Shown: piece by piece, positions 18,603 to 26,183 of the stretch
Layout: the number at the start of each line of letters is the position of its first letter
How positions within the stretch are numbered: the first letter of the stretch is position 1
Assembly: GCF_009296175.1 (NCBI RefSeq)
Contig: NZ_VOSK01000025.1
Location: forward strand, 1-50,242
Length of the DNA stretch: 50,242 nt
Direction: 5' to 3'
Origin: Microvirga tunisiensis
GTDB lineage: Bacteria; Pseudomonadota; Alphaproteobacteria; Rhizobiales; Beijerinckiaceae
The notes under the pieces: generated by a model
What the model saw: the letters and a program-made list of their open reading frames with translations, nothing else
The model's database searches: none
Told to the model about the DNA's origin: nothing
Program-made: the position numbers and the translations under genes

Positions 18603-19373
18603 ATGCTGATCGTCCGCTCCCTGCTGTTCAACGTCGCCTTCTACGCCAACCTGATCCTGTGGCTGATCATCCTGATCCCGGGCTTCCTGGTGCCGCGCCG
18701 GGTTTTCATCGGCATGGTCAAGCTCTGGGGCCGCACCTCCCTCTGGCTTCTGCGGGTCATCGCCGGCACGCATGTCGAGATCACGGGTCGGGACAAGATC
18801 CCGCCGGGCGGAGCGCTGGTGGCGGCCAAGCATCAGTCCTTCCTGGAGACCTTCGCCCTAGTGACGATCTTCGACGACCCGACCTACATCCTCAAGCGGG
18901 AGCTGATGTGGATCCCCTTCTTCGGCTGGTATCTGGCGAAGGCGCGCTGCGTGCCGGTCAACCGCAAGGCGGGGTCGATGGCGCTGGTGCAGATGACCGC
19001 GCGGGCCAAGGACGAGGCCGAGCACGGCCGCCAGATCATCATCTTTCCCGAAGGCACCCGCCGTCCGCCGGGCGCGCCCCCGACCTACAAGTACGGCGTG
19101 GCGCATCTCTATCAGAATCTCGGCTTTCCCTGCATTCCGGTCGCCATGAATTCGGGCCTCTACTGGCCGCGCCGCCGGTTCATCCGCCGCCCCGGCACGG
19201 TGAGGATCGAGGTTCAGGATTCCATCGCTCCAGGACTGCCGCGCGAAGAGTTCTTCAAGCTGGTGCAGGAGCGGATCGAGGTCGCCTCCAATCGGCTGCT
19301 GGACGAGGGCCGGAAGGAGCTCGGCCTCGCCCCTGCGTCATCGTCAGAGGCTTCGCTGTCCAAGGTCTCTTAA
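18603..19373 (+). CDS. 1-acyl-sn-glycerol-3-phosphate acyltransferase-like protein (PlsC family), H-X4-E variant
   Basis: Membrane acyltransferase of phospholipid synthesis, 256 aa. An N-terminal hydrophobic hairpin (residues 5-30) precedes the LPLAT domain. The usual catalytic H-X4-D appears as H77-QSFL-E82 (AAKHQSFLETF), an Asp-to-Glu variant. Block II is GWYLAKARCVPVNR, block III is IFPEGTRRP (residues 147-155), and block IV is FPCIPVAMNSGLYW. The fold and other blocks are intact, so activity is plausible. It sits downstream of ftsEX-DUF218. Confidence 0.88.
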   Translation: MLIVRSLLFNVAFYANLILWLIILIPGFLVPRRVFIGMVKLWGRTSLWLLRVIAGTHVEITGRDKIPPGGALVAAKHQSFLETFALVTIFDDPTYILKRELMWIPFFGWYLAKARCVPVNRKAGSMALVQMTARAKDEAEHGRQIIIFPEGTRRPPGAPPTYKYGVAHLYQNLGFPCIPVAMNSGLYWPRRRFIRRPGTVRIEVQDSIAPGLPREEFFKLVQERIEVASNRLLDEGRKELGLAPASSSEASLSKVS

Positions 19374-19384
19374 GAGCAGAGGCA

Positions 19385-19483
19385 GTGTCGTTCCCGGCCC
19401 AAGCGTCAACCGAGGGGACGGGAATCCCTAGCGCAGCGCGTATCCGTGGATTCCCTTCCCGGCCTGCGGCCGCCGGGGAGGAC
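19385..19483. repeat. Intergenic repeat family A, copy 5
   Basis: Opens GTGTCGTTCCCGGCCCAAGC and closes CGGCCGCCGGGGAGGAC, with diverged inner arms GAGGGGACGGGAATCCC and GGATTCCCTTCCC. Confidence 0.8.
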
Positions 19484-19534
19484 AAAGACGTCAAAAAATC
19501 CGCAAACCCAAGCACAGCCAAGCTTTCAACTGCC

Positions 19535-19563
19535 TTGACGACTCACCCGGCTGTTCCTACATA
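19535..19563 (+). promoter_or_regulatory. Sigma-70-type promoter, predicted leaderless transcript
   Basis: TTGACG (19535-19540), 17 bases, TACATA (19558-19563). The start point would fall near 19570, only about 3 bases before ATG 19573, which itself has no ribosome site. Confidence 0.55.
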
Positions 19564-19572
19564 TAAGAACAT

Positions 19573-20007
19573 ATGGCGAACAAACGAACCATATCCTGGA
19601 ATGCGGCCATGCGGGATCTCCGCAACGACCGAATGCGGAGGGCTGGCGTGCGCGAGGAAAGGCTACGGGCGACCGCTGGGCTTCGCTCCTCTTCCACCTT
19701 GAGTTCCTGGCGCGGCCGCTCGGGACGCCGCTACATCGTCGGCGTGCATCCGCTGAACGAGGCGGAGCTTCTCGAGGTCACCGACGCCGTCATCCTTGCC
19801 GTGAAGCGGGACCGGACCGGCAACGGCATCGTCGTCGATGCCGCCATGGCGGCATCGGATCCGAGCGAGCAGACCCGGATGCGCTGGCTCGCCAAGGTTC
19901 AGGGCCTGGGCGCAACCGAACTCCACATCCACCGACTCGCCGCAACGGAAGACGACCGCCGCGCGATCTTCGAGGACCTGCGCGAGAACGAGACTCAGGA
20001 TTCCTGA
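19573..20007 (+). CDS. Hypothetical protein, 144 aa, probably leaderless
   Basis: I do not recognise a named family. The basic N-terminal third (RDLRNDRMRRAGVREERLRA) leads to an ordered part: WRGRSGRRYIVGVHPLNEAELLEVTDAVILAVKRD, then GNGIVVDAAMAAS, WLAKVQGLGATELHIHRLA, and an acidic helix end. Alternating strands and helices suggest a compact alpha/beta domain. There is no SD before ATG 19573, but a good promoter places the transcript start about 3 bases upstream. In-frame ATGs at codons 13 and 21 also exist. Its 3' end overlaps the convergent chaC by 13 bases. Confidence 0.7.
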   Translation: MANKRTISWNAAMRDLRNDRMRRAGVREERLRATAGLRSSSTLSSWRGRSGRRYIVGVHPLNEAELLEVTDAVILAVKRDRTGNGIVVDAAMAASDPSEQTRMRWLAKVQGLGATELHIHRLAATEDDRRAIFEDLRENETQDS

Positions 20008-20531
20008 TCGAGTGCGTCGACGATCCTGTGCAGCAGGGGATCGACCACGTGCATGCCGATGAGATGCTCGTAGGTCGAGCGCACGTAATCGGGATTGCGG
20101 CCCGATACGCCCTGGCCCTGGCGCACGAGCCTCAAGACCTCCTCATAGGAAAGCCTGCCCGCATATTGCCCATGGTTGCGGTCGACCACATAGGCGAGCG
20201 CGCGAACCCGGCGCGCATCGGCCAGCCGCACGGGCAGGTGCCTTTCCAGATAAACCGATGTGATCTGCTCGCGCTCGCGCAAATACTGGATCGTGGCCTC
20301 GGCTTCCTCGGGCGCGACTCGGAAGGCCACTCCGTGGCAGCGTCCACCCCGGTCGAGACCCATGACCAGACCCGGATGCTCCGGCGTTCCGCGATGAACG
20401 TGAGAGAAGACACACAAAGACCGGTGGTACCCGTAGAGATGGGCGTGGACCCGTTCGACAAAGGGAAAGCCCGGCCGCCACATGAGCGAGCCGTAGCCGA
20501 AAACCCATAAATCCTCCGTGAGGTCCTTCAT
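19995..20531 (-). CDS. chaC: Gamma-glutamylcyclotransferase, ChaC family
   Basis: Cytosolic enzyme that cleaves glutathione (gamma-glutamyl dipeptides) to 5-oxoproline and Cys-Gly. 178 aa, normal for the family. The substrate loop VFGYGSLMWRPGF is at residues 10-22, followed by GYHRSLCVFSHVHRGTPEHPGLVMGLDRGG and CHGVAFRV. The catalytic Glu probably lies in IQYLREREQ. The C-terminal YVRSTYEHL is typical. The gene converges with, and overlaps by 13 bases, the 144-residue gene. Confidence 0.92.
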   Translation of the reverse strand: MKDLTEDLWVFGYGSLMWRPGFPFVERVHAHLYGYHRSLCVFSHVHRGTPEHPGLVMGLDRGGRCHGVAFRVAPEEAEATIQYLREREQITSVYLERHLPVRLADARRVRALAYVVDRNHGQYAGRLSYEEVLRLVRQGQGVSGRNPDYVRSTYEHLIGMHVVDPLLHRIVDALDQES

Positions 20532-20568
20532 GCCGCCCCCGCCCGAACCTTGCCTGCTTCGGGCCTAT

Positions 20569-20684
20569 AGCATCGAACCCGTAAGGAGGAACCACTTTTG
20601 GGAGCGATTCGATGCTTTGTTCGAGGAGCGCATCGTTCTCGCGGAAAAGTGGGGTCCCCCTTTTCCGCACGAGGCGCTAAGCAG
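20569..20684. repeat. Intergenic repeat family D, copy 3 (two hairpins)
   Basis: First part is AGCATCGAACCCG..CGATTCGATGCT. Second part is GAGCGCATCGTTCTCGCGGAAAAG..CTTTTCCGCACGAGGCGCTAA, with GCGGAAAAGTGGGG pairing with CCCCCTTTTCCGC. Confidence 0.75.
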
Positions 20685-20716
20685 TAACCAGGCGCCAGCA
20701 CAACAGGAGATCGCGC

Positions 20717-21769
20717 ATGGATCAGGCCGCCCCGACGGGGAATGTTCGCCGCAGCCGTTTCTGGCTCTACACGCCATTCGTTCTGCTGCTGCTGCTCGCC
20801 ATCGCCTGGAGCATCGCCTGGTTCGTGATCCGCGGCCGCACGGCCGAAGCGCTCGACGGCTGGATCGCCGCGGAGGCGAGAAGCGGACGGCAATGGACCT
20901 GCGGCGACCGCACCATCGTCGGCTATCCGTTCCGTATCGAGGTGATCTGCACGACCCTCGACGTGAAGCGAGGGGCCGTGTCCGCCTCCTTCGGGCGCAC
21001 CGAGGCGGTCGCTCAAGTCTATCAGCCCCGTCGCATCATCACGGAGGTGGCCGGCCCCTTGCACGTGACGGACGGGACCGTGACGGTCGATGGGACCTGG
21101 GATCTCCTGCAGACCAGCATCCATGTCTCGCAGAGCGGGCTGCAGCGCCTGTCGCTGGCCGCCAATGCCCCCAAGGTGACGATCACGGGCCTTGGCGGCG
21201 GCGAGATCGCCGGATCGGGCAAGCACCTGGAGCTTCATGTGCGGCCCAACCCCTCGAGGCGGGCCGAATTCGCGGGCGACGTGGCGGCCTCGGTGACGGA
21301 GGCGCGCATTCCCATCCTCGATGCCCTGGTTGGCGGCGCGGAGGCCACCAACCTGAACATGGATGTCACGGTGACCCAGGCCGACGGCTTCAAGGGCGGC
21401 ACCATCGCCGAGGAGCTGGAGCTCTGGCGCAAGGCGAACGGCAAGCTCGAGATCCTGATGCTCTCGGCCACCAAGGGCTCCCGCCAGATCGAGACCAAGG
21501 GCGAACTGCGCCTCGACGAGCAGCATCGGCCCGCGGGCCAACTCACCATCGCGGCCGCAGGCCTCGACGGTCTTCTGGGCAACCTCACCGGCGGGCGGGC
21601 CAGCGGCAACCTTCTGGGCATGCTGCTCGGGCAGAACCCGCGGGCCAATGCGCCTCAGCCCAATGCGAAGCCTCAGCTCGCGTCCCTGCCCCCGCTCCGG
21701 CTCGACAACGGCTTTCTCGCCATGGGACCTTTCGTGATCCCGAACGTGAGGCTGCAGCCGCTCTATTGA
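20717..21769 (+). CDS. DUF2125 domain-containing membrane-anchored protein
   Basis: 350-residue protein with one N-terminal anchor (FWLYTPFVLLLLLAIAWSIAWFVI) and a long soluble periplasmic domain. DUF2125 marks include LDGWIAAEARSGRQWTCGDRTIVGYPFRIEV and repeated strand-rich segments (VTITGLGGGEIAGSG, KGELRLDEQHRPAGQLTIAAAGLDGL). The C-terminus is LPPLRLDNGFLAMGPFVIPNVRLQPLY. Function is unknown; the shape resembles bridge-like or lipid-handling envelope proteins only in a general way. AGGAG precedes ATG 20717 at 8 bases. It is convergent with tyrA, and this neighbourhood is common in the order. Confidence 0.88.
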   Translation: MDQAAPTGNVRRSRFWLYTPFVLLLLLAIAWSIAWFVIRGRTAEALDGWIAAEARSGRQWTCGDRTIVGYPFRIEVICTTLDVKRGAVSASFGRTEAVAQVYQPRRIITEVAGPLHVTDGTVTVDGTWDLLQTSIHVSQSGLQRLSLAANAPKVTITGLGGGEIAGSGKHLELHVRPNPSRRAEFAGDVAASVTEARIPILDALVGGAEATNLNMDVTVTQADGFKGGTIAEELELWRKANGKLEILMLSATKGSRQIETKGELRLDEQHRPAGQLTIAAAGLDGLLGNLTGGRASGNLLGMLLGQNPRANAPQPNAKPQLASLPPLRLDNGFLAMGPFVIPNVRLQPLY

Positions 21770-21783
21770 TGGCCCTCCCCCTT

Positions 21784-21870
21784 GTCATCACCGGCCTCGT
21801 GCCGGTGATCTCGATGCGAGAAGTGCGGTGCTTATCCAATCGGGATGGCCGGGACAGGCCCGGCCATGAC
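21784..21870. repeat. Intergenic repeat family C, copy 3
   Basis: GTCATCACCGGCCTCGTGCC with GGTGAT at the left hairpin, and GATGGCCGGGACAGGCCCGG with CCATGAC at the right. Confidence 0.8.
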
Positions 21871-21880
21871 GAGGGCGGAT

Positions 21881-21980
21881 GTCATTCCCGGCCGGAGCGT
21901 CAGCGGAGGGGAAGGGAATCCATCAACTGAGCGCCTGATCGTGGATCCCCTTCCCGGTCCTGCGGACCGCCGGGGATGAC
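21881..21980. repeat. Intergenic repeat family A, copy 6
   Basis: Opens GTCATTCCCGGCCGGAGCG and closes CCGCCGGGGATGAC, with the inner pair GGGGAAGGGAATCC and GGATCCCCTTCCC. Confidence 0.85.
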
Positions 21981-21991
21981 AAGCGTTCCAA

Positions 21992-22174
21992 CTAGATCCT
22001 CGACACAGTGATTTTGACCGGTTGGCCTGCCGTCTCTTGTGACGGCACTTCGAAGCGGTGCGGGATCTGCAAGTGGATTGATCCCCATTGGACGGGGCCT
22101 CGGTACCAGATGCGAAGTCCGCAGCACGAGCTTGGCGGTGTCAAACCGTCAAAATCACTGTGCTAAGGATCTAG
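21992..22174. mobile_element. MITE-like element with 27-bp terminal inverted repeats
   Basis: The ends 21992-22018 and 22148-22174 are inverted copies of each other: CTAGATCCT at the tip, four differing bases, then ACAGTGATTTTGAC. The 183-bp unit has no open frame of note. Both tips carry TA, as expected for an IS630/mariner-type insertion duplicating TA. The minus-strand tyrA stop codon TAG (22171-22173) is made by the right tip. A long RNA hairpin acting as terminator is the alternative reading. Confidence 0.55.
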
Positions 22175-23121
22175 GTCTTGTCTTCCCTCCGGCGGCCGAA
22201 ATCCGGCTCCGGCGTTTCCTGGCCCGACGAGATGATGCCGCGGCGGATGGCGCGGGTGCGGGTGAAGAGATCGAAGAGCTTGTCGCCCTCGCCCCAGCGG
22301 ATGGCGCGGGCCAGAAGCGCGATGTCCTCGTTGAGGCGGCCGAGCATCTCCAGCACGGCTTCCCGGTTGTGCAGGAAGACGTCGCGCCACATGGTCGGGT
22401 CGGACGCCGCGATGCGGGTGAAATCGCGGAAGCCGCCGGCGGAGAACTTGATGACTTCGCCCTGCGTGACGGTCTCCAGATCCGCCGCCGTTCCGACGAT
22501 GTTGTAGGCGATCAGGTGCGGCACATGGCTGGTGATGGCGAGCACCAGGTCATGATGCTGCGCGGTCATCACTTCCACATTGGAGCCCATGGCCTCCCAG
22601 AAGGCGCGTACGCTCTCGATGGCCGTCTCGTCCATGCCCTCCGGGGGCGTGAGAATGCACCAGCGATTGTGGAAGAGCGTCGCAAAGCCGGCATCCGGCC
22701 CCGAATGCTCCGTGCCCGCCACCGGATGAGCCGGCACGAACGATACGCCGTCAGGCAGATGCGGCTGCACCTGACCGATGACGGAGGCCTTCACCGAGCC
22801 CACATCCGACACGATGCAGCCAGGCTTCAAGCCCGGTCTCATGGCCTCGGCCACCGTTCCGCAGACGCCGACCGGCACGCACAGGATCACGAGATCCGCA
22901 TCCCTCACGCCTGCAGCCACATCGGTGGTCGCCTCGTCGGCGATCCCGATCTCCCGCACCCGCTCAACGACAGCCTCGCTCGCATCGACGGCGACGATGG
23001 AGCGCGCGAGATTGAGATGCCGGGTCGCGCGGGCGATCGACGAGCCAATCAGGCCGAGGCCGACGAGGGCGACGCGCTCGAAGAGCGGCGTTTCGCGAGG
23101 AGGACCGAGACGCTCAGGCAT
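22171..23121 (-). CDS. tyrA: Prephenate/arogenate dehydrogenase family protein
   Basis: NAD(P)-dependent oxidative decarboxylase of tyrosine synthesis, 316 aa. The Rossmann motif is [15 protein letters not shown] near residue 18. It is followed by [25 protein letters not shown] and the substrate motif [21 protein letters not shown]. The helical dimerisation domain contains [18 protein letters not shown] and [27 protein letters not shown] 23121 overlaps the hisC end by 8 bases, so the two are coupled; a longer frame to 23166 is unlikely. The stop codon lies at the tip of the adjacent MITE-like element. Confidence 0.94.
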   Translation of the reverse strand: MPERLGPPRETPLFERVALVGLGLIGSSIARATRHLNLARSIVAVDASEAVVERVREIGIADEATTDVAAGVRDADLVILCVPVGVCGTVAEAMRPGLKPGCIVSDVGSVKASVIGQVQPHLPDGVSFVPAHPVAGTEHSGPDAGFATLFHNRWCILTPPEGMDETAIESVRAFWEAMGSNVEVMTAQHHDLVLAITSHVPHLIAYNIVGTAADLETVTQGEVIKFSAGGFRDFTRIAASDPTMWRDVFLHNREAVLEMLGRLNEDIALLARAIRWGEGDKLFDLFTRTRAIRRGIISSGQETPEPDFGRRREDKT

Positions 23122-24214
23122 TTTTCCCGCCCATGAAATCACGCAAAGCCGCCACCACGAGACCATTCGCCTCCTCGTCGCCCACGGTCAGGCGCAGCGC
23201 GTGAGGCAGGCCGTAAGCATCGATCCGGCGCAGGATGAGCCCGCGGCTGGAGAGGAACGCATCGGCGTCCTTCGCGGTCAGGCCCTCTTCCTGAGGGAAG
23301 TGGATCAGCAGGAAATTGCCGACGCTCGGCGTGACCTTCAGGCCCAAAGCCGCGATTTCGCGGGTGAGCCAGGCGAGCCATCTCTCGTTGTGCTCGACCG
23401 CCTTCGCGAGATGAGCCTCGTCCTGGATCGCCGCGATGCCGGCCGCCATGGCCGGGCCGCTGACGTTGAACGGGCCACGAATGCGATTGACCGCGTCAGT
23501 GATATGAGCCGGCGCCACCATCCAGCCGAGGCGCAGGTTCGCGAGGCCGTAGATCTTCGAGAAGGTGCGGGTCATCACCACATTCTCGGACGTGGCGACG
23601 AGCTCGAGGCCCGACTCGTAGTCGTTGCGGCGGACATATTCCGCATAGGCTGCATCGAGCACCAGCACCACATGGGGCGGCAGCCCCGCATGCAGGCGCT
23701 TCACCTCGTCGAACGGGATGTAGGTGCCGGTCGGGTTGTTGGGGTTGGCGAGGAAGACGATCCGGGTCTTGTCCGTCACACGGCTCAGAATCGCATCCAC
23801 ATCCGTGCGGAGATCCTTCTCCGGCGCCACGACGGGCGTGCCGCCGGCGGCCAGGATGGCGATGCGATAGACCAGGAAGCCGTGCTCGGTGAAGATGCCC
23901 TCGTCGCCCGGACCCACATAGGCATGGGTGATCAGAGCCAGAAGCTCGTCCGAGCCCGCGCCGCAGATGATCCGGTTCGGATCGAGCCCGTATCTCGCGG
24001 CGATCGCCTCCCGCAGCCTGGTGGCCGCACCGTCCGGATAGAGCTCGAGATGATCGAAGGTGCGGATCGCCTCCGCGGCCGTCGGCGAGGGGCCGAGCGG
24101 GGTCTCGTTCGAGGAGAGCTTGTAGACCTTGGCAACCCCTGCGGCCTTGCTCTTGCCGGGCACATAGGCGTCGATCTGCATCACGCCGGGACGGGGCTGG
24201 GGACGAGCGGACAT
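23114..24214 (-). CDS. hisC: Histidinol-phosphate/aromatic aminotransferase
   Basis: PLP aminotransferase of 366 aa. Landmarks are [44 protein letters not shown], and the Schiff-base Lys220 in [17 protein letters not shown]. Its place between chorismate mutase and tyrA suggests that it serves aromatic amino acids (phenylpyruvate or hydroxyphenylpyruvate transamination), perhaps in addition to histidine, as known for HisC enzymes in several bacteria. It follows the chorismate mutase gene by 52 bp and overlaps tyrA. Start ATG 24214. Confidence 0.93.
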   Translation of the reverse strand: MSARPQPRPGVMQIDAYVPGKSKAAGVAKVYKLSSNETPLGPSPTAAEAIRTFDHLELYPDGAATRLREAIAARYGLDPNRIICGAGSDELLALITHAYVGPGDEGIFTEHGFLVYRIAILAAGGTPVVAPEKDLRTDVDAILSRVTDKTRIVFLANPNNPTGTYIPFDEVKRLHAGLPPHVVLVLDAAYAEYVRRNDYESGLELVATSENVVMTRTFSKIYGLANLRLGWMVAPAHITDAVNRIRGPFNVSGPAMAAGIAAIQDEAHLAKAVEHNERWLAWLTREIAALGLKVTPSVGNFLLIHFPQEEGLTAKDADAFLSSRGLILRRIDAYGLPHALRLTVGDEEANGLVVAALRDFMGGKNA

Positions 24215-24266
24215 CTTGACTTCCTAGCAATCAACCAATGGGAGAGGCTCTAGCGCAGGTCGGATT

Positions 24267-25106
24267 TCATTTCACGCGGAAACGTTCGGCATGGCTGCCG
24301 ATCTCGACCAGCTGGGCAAGGCTTGCGCCCGCCTTGGTCAGGGTCTGGCGCAGCTGGGTGGGCTCGACCGTGCCGGGCACGGCGATGAGCTCGGAGAGGC
24401 CGTTGGTGTCGGCCGCGCTCGCCACCACTTCGCCGCCGAGCTGGATCAGGGCCTCATTGGCACCCTTGTGCCAGCGCTCGAACTGGGCGGCATAGAGCAC
24501 CACGTCGCGCACGGCCGCATCGGTCAGGGGCTTCGAGATGACGAAGACCGGGGTGCCGGCCGGATGGTCGGGCCGCTCGATGAAGGGCAGGCGCGCGATG
24601 ATCTTCGGGCGGCGCTTGTCGGCCAGCGTGCGCCACCAGGCGCCGCTCGTCGCGCCCTGATCGAGCCGGAAGATGCCGAGATCGCCGCGCGAGGAAGCGA
24701 CAGCCTCGATCACCGCGGCTGCGCTCGGATGAGTGATGTGCGGCACGGTGAAGCCGAAATGGAACCGGGCCGTGTCGCGCATGGGCGCGTCGCCCGCCGA
24801 GACATCGGCGTGAACGGAATAATGGGACTGGACATAGGTGAAGGTGCCGATGATCACCCGCCAGATGCCCTCCACCGTGTCGAGCGGCAGCAGGCCCTGA
24901 TGGCGCTCGGCCAAGGCCTTCATCATCGAGGCCTCGCGTCCGGGCCGGAAGGCGGAGCTCAGGCCCGCCTGGGAGGCTTTCTTGGAAGCGATCAGGCGGT
25001 CGATGATGGTGCCGCGCTCCATGAGCAGCCGGTGCATCGCCTCGTCGATCCGGTCGATCTCCTGGCGCAGATCGGCAAGGGAGGGAGCGGGCTGTTCGGC
25101 GGACAT
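24267..25106 (-). CDS. AroQ-type chorismate mutase with a C-terminal extension
   Basis: 279-residue protein. Residues 8-95 form an all-helical AroQ chorismate mutase: LADLRQEIDRIDEAMHRLLMERG, KKASQ, and FRPGREASMM. It converts chorismate to prephenate. Residues 100-279 are not a standard mutase. VIEAVASSRGDLGIFRLDQ followed by KIIARLPFI, and the last 40 residues (IAVPGTVEPTQLRQTLTKAG), loosely resemble parts of a prephenate dehydratase and an ACT fold, but the dehydratase Thr-Arg-Phe motif is not seen. AAGGAT precedes ATG 25106. It is the first gene of the chorismate mutase-hisC-tyrA unit. Confidence 0.85.
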   Translation of the reverse strand: MSAEQPAPSLADLRQEIDRIDEAMHRLLMERGTIIDRLIASKKASQAGLSSAFRPGREASMMKALAERHQGLLPLDTVEGIWRVIIGTFTYVQSHYSVHADVSAGDAPMRDTARFHFGFTVPHITHPSAAAVIEAVASSRGDLGIFRLDQGATSGAWWRTLADKRRPKIIARLPFIERPDHPAGTPVFVISKPLTDAAVRDVVLYAAQFERWHKGANEALIQLGGEVVASAADTNGLSELIAVPGTVEPTQLRQTLTKAGASLAQLVEIGSHAERFRVK

Positions 25107-25150
25107 GGTCGGGATCCTTAAAGTCTGGCTCGTCACTGGCGCACACCTAG

Positions 25151-25260
25151 CCCTCATCCTGAGGAGGACCGCAAGGTTCGTCTCGAAGGAGCGGGACGTC
25201 TCCAGCGAGCACTGGATCCTCCTTCGAGACGCCTGCCGTATAGGCTCCTCAGGATGAGGG
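25151..25260. repeat. Intergenic repeat family B, copy 3
   Basis: Outer arms CCCTCATCCTGAGGAG and CTCCTCAGGATGAGGG, inner GTCTCGAAGGAG and CTCCTTCGAGAC. Confidence 0.85.
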
Positions 25261-25629
25261 AGAGATTGATGAGCCAGCCTCTTAGGTCGGGCGCCCTCTT
25301 CTTTGGCGGTTTTGGCCCTGCTTGTCATCACCGATTGCACGACGGCTCGTGGAGCAGGCCTGCCCATGAGGGAACGCTCCCTCCCCTGGTGGGGCTGGCG
25401 GCTTCCGGCCGGTCCTGGCTTGTCTCGGAGATCGAGGGAAGCGCGGGACTGAGGTGTGCTTCGCCGCTCCAGCGGAGCGCGAAGGGGTTCGGGACGGGAG
25501 ATCCGCCCGGACGGGAAGCTCAACCCGCCTCCCGCGCACGGCTTTTTTCATCCTGAGCCCCGCACTCCCCGCCTCAGGGACGACACCCTCAGAGGCGCTT
25601 TACGGCGCTTGATTGCGCGGCCCCGGAGA

Positions 25630-25848
25630 TTACACCGGTGCCGGCGAGGCTTGGGAGGGGGCGGCCACCGCCTGCCCGAACAGGTCGATCGTCGCGCCGC
25701 CTCCGCTCAGGACCCTGACCGCCGGAGGGTGCGACTCCCCCGCCCTGTCAGAACCGTATCCGGTCTCCGTCACCGACGCCTCGGGCGCGTCCCTCGTGAG
25801 ACCGGACCTCCCATCCATAGCCAAGGTTAGGACAATTGTCAAGAACAA
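25630..25848 (-). CDS. Possible small ORF, 62-72 aa, hypothetical
   Basis: Open frame from TTG 25848 or ATG 25818, ending 25630. Third-position GC is about 80 percent or more, like real genes here. The product (TRDAPEASVTETGYGSDRAGE, then VRVLSGGGATIDLFGQAVAA) matches nothing I know. No ribosome site is clear, and the ATG falls inside the predicted -10 box, so if the promoter is right the translated part must start later or the transcript is noncoding. Confidence 0.2.
   Translation of the reverse strand: MFLTIVLTLAMDGRSGLTRDAPEASVTETGYGSDRAGESHPPAVRVLSGGGATIDLFGQAVAAPSQASPAPV
25814..25842 (-). promoter_or_regulatory. Strong sigma-70-type promoter reading toward the chorismate mutase gene
   Basis: On the minus strand TTGACA (25842-25837), 17 bases, TATGGA (25819-25814). 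Expected start near 25807. The transcript would begin with strong hairpins, for example CCGGTCTC..GAGACCGG enclosing GACGC..GCGTC. Confidence 0.5.
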
Positions 25849-25890
25849 AACACGAACATACCCACGCCCTGCCCGGCACGTCTGCCTCTG

Positions 25891-25955
25891 CCCTCATCCT
25901 GAGGAAGCGTGGCTGACGAAGACGTGGATCCCGGGACGAGCCCGAGGATGACGCG
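25891..25955. repeat. Intergenic repeat family B, partial copy 4
   Basis: Keeps the left arm CCCTCATCCTGAGGA and ends CCCGAGGATGACGCGG; the inner part is lost or replaced. It abuts family A copy 7. Confidence 0.55.
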
Positions 25956-25993
25956 GCGGGTGCCGGCGCTGGAGGAGCGTGAGGGCTGCGGGA

Positions 25994-26093
25994 GTGTCAT
26001 TCCCGGCCGGAGCGAAAGCGCAGGGGAAGGGAATCCACTCTCACCTCAGCGCCATGGATCCCCTTCCCGGCCTTCGGCCGCCGGGGATGACAC
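25994..26093. repeat. Intergenic repeat family A, copy 7
   Basis: Opens GTGTCATTCCCGGCCGGAGC and closes CCGCCGGGGATGACACC, with the inner GGATCCCCTTCCCGG arm. It lies 90 bp before metX. Confidence 0.85.
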
Positions 26094-26183
26094 CCTAAGC
26101 CCGTTGCCGGGCGTTATGCTCGTTGACGCGGCAGGCGCTCCGCAGTACCGGTTGTTCGAAAGAACGAACATTTCCATTAAACC

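Larger units (their letters stand above)
25261..25890. other. Long intergenic region with possible small RNA or small ORF
   Basis: No recognised gene. The left part (25261-25600) is GC-rich with no ribosome site before any open frame. The right part carries a good minus-strand promoter (25814-25842) and hairpin-rich sequence that is also an open frame with high third-position GC. See the separate entries. Confidence 0.4.

Noticed and set aside
25282..25551. 89-codon minus-strand frame after the family B repeat
   Set aside because: Arg/Pro-rich, no ribosome site, no resemblance to a protein family.
26094..26183. SAM-II riboswitch before metX
   Set aside because: Expected from relatives, but the characteristic pseudoknot segments were not found in this leader.
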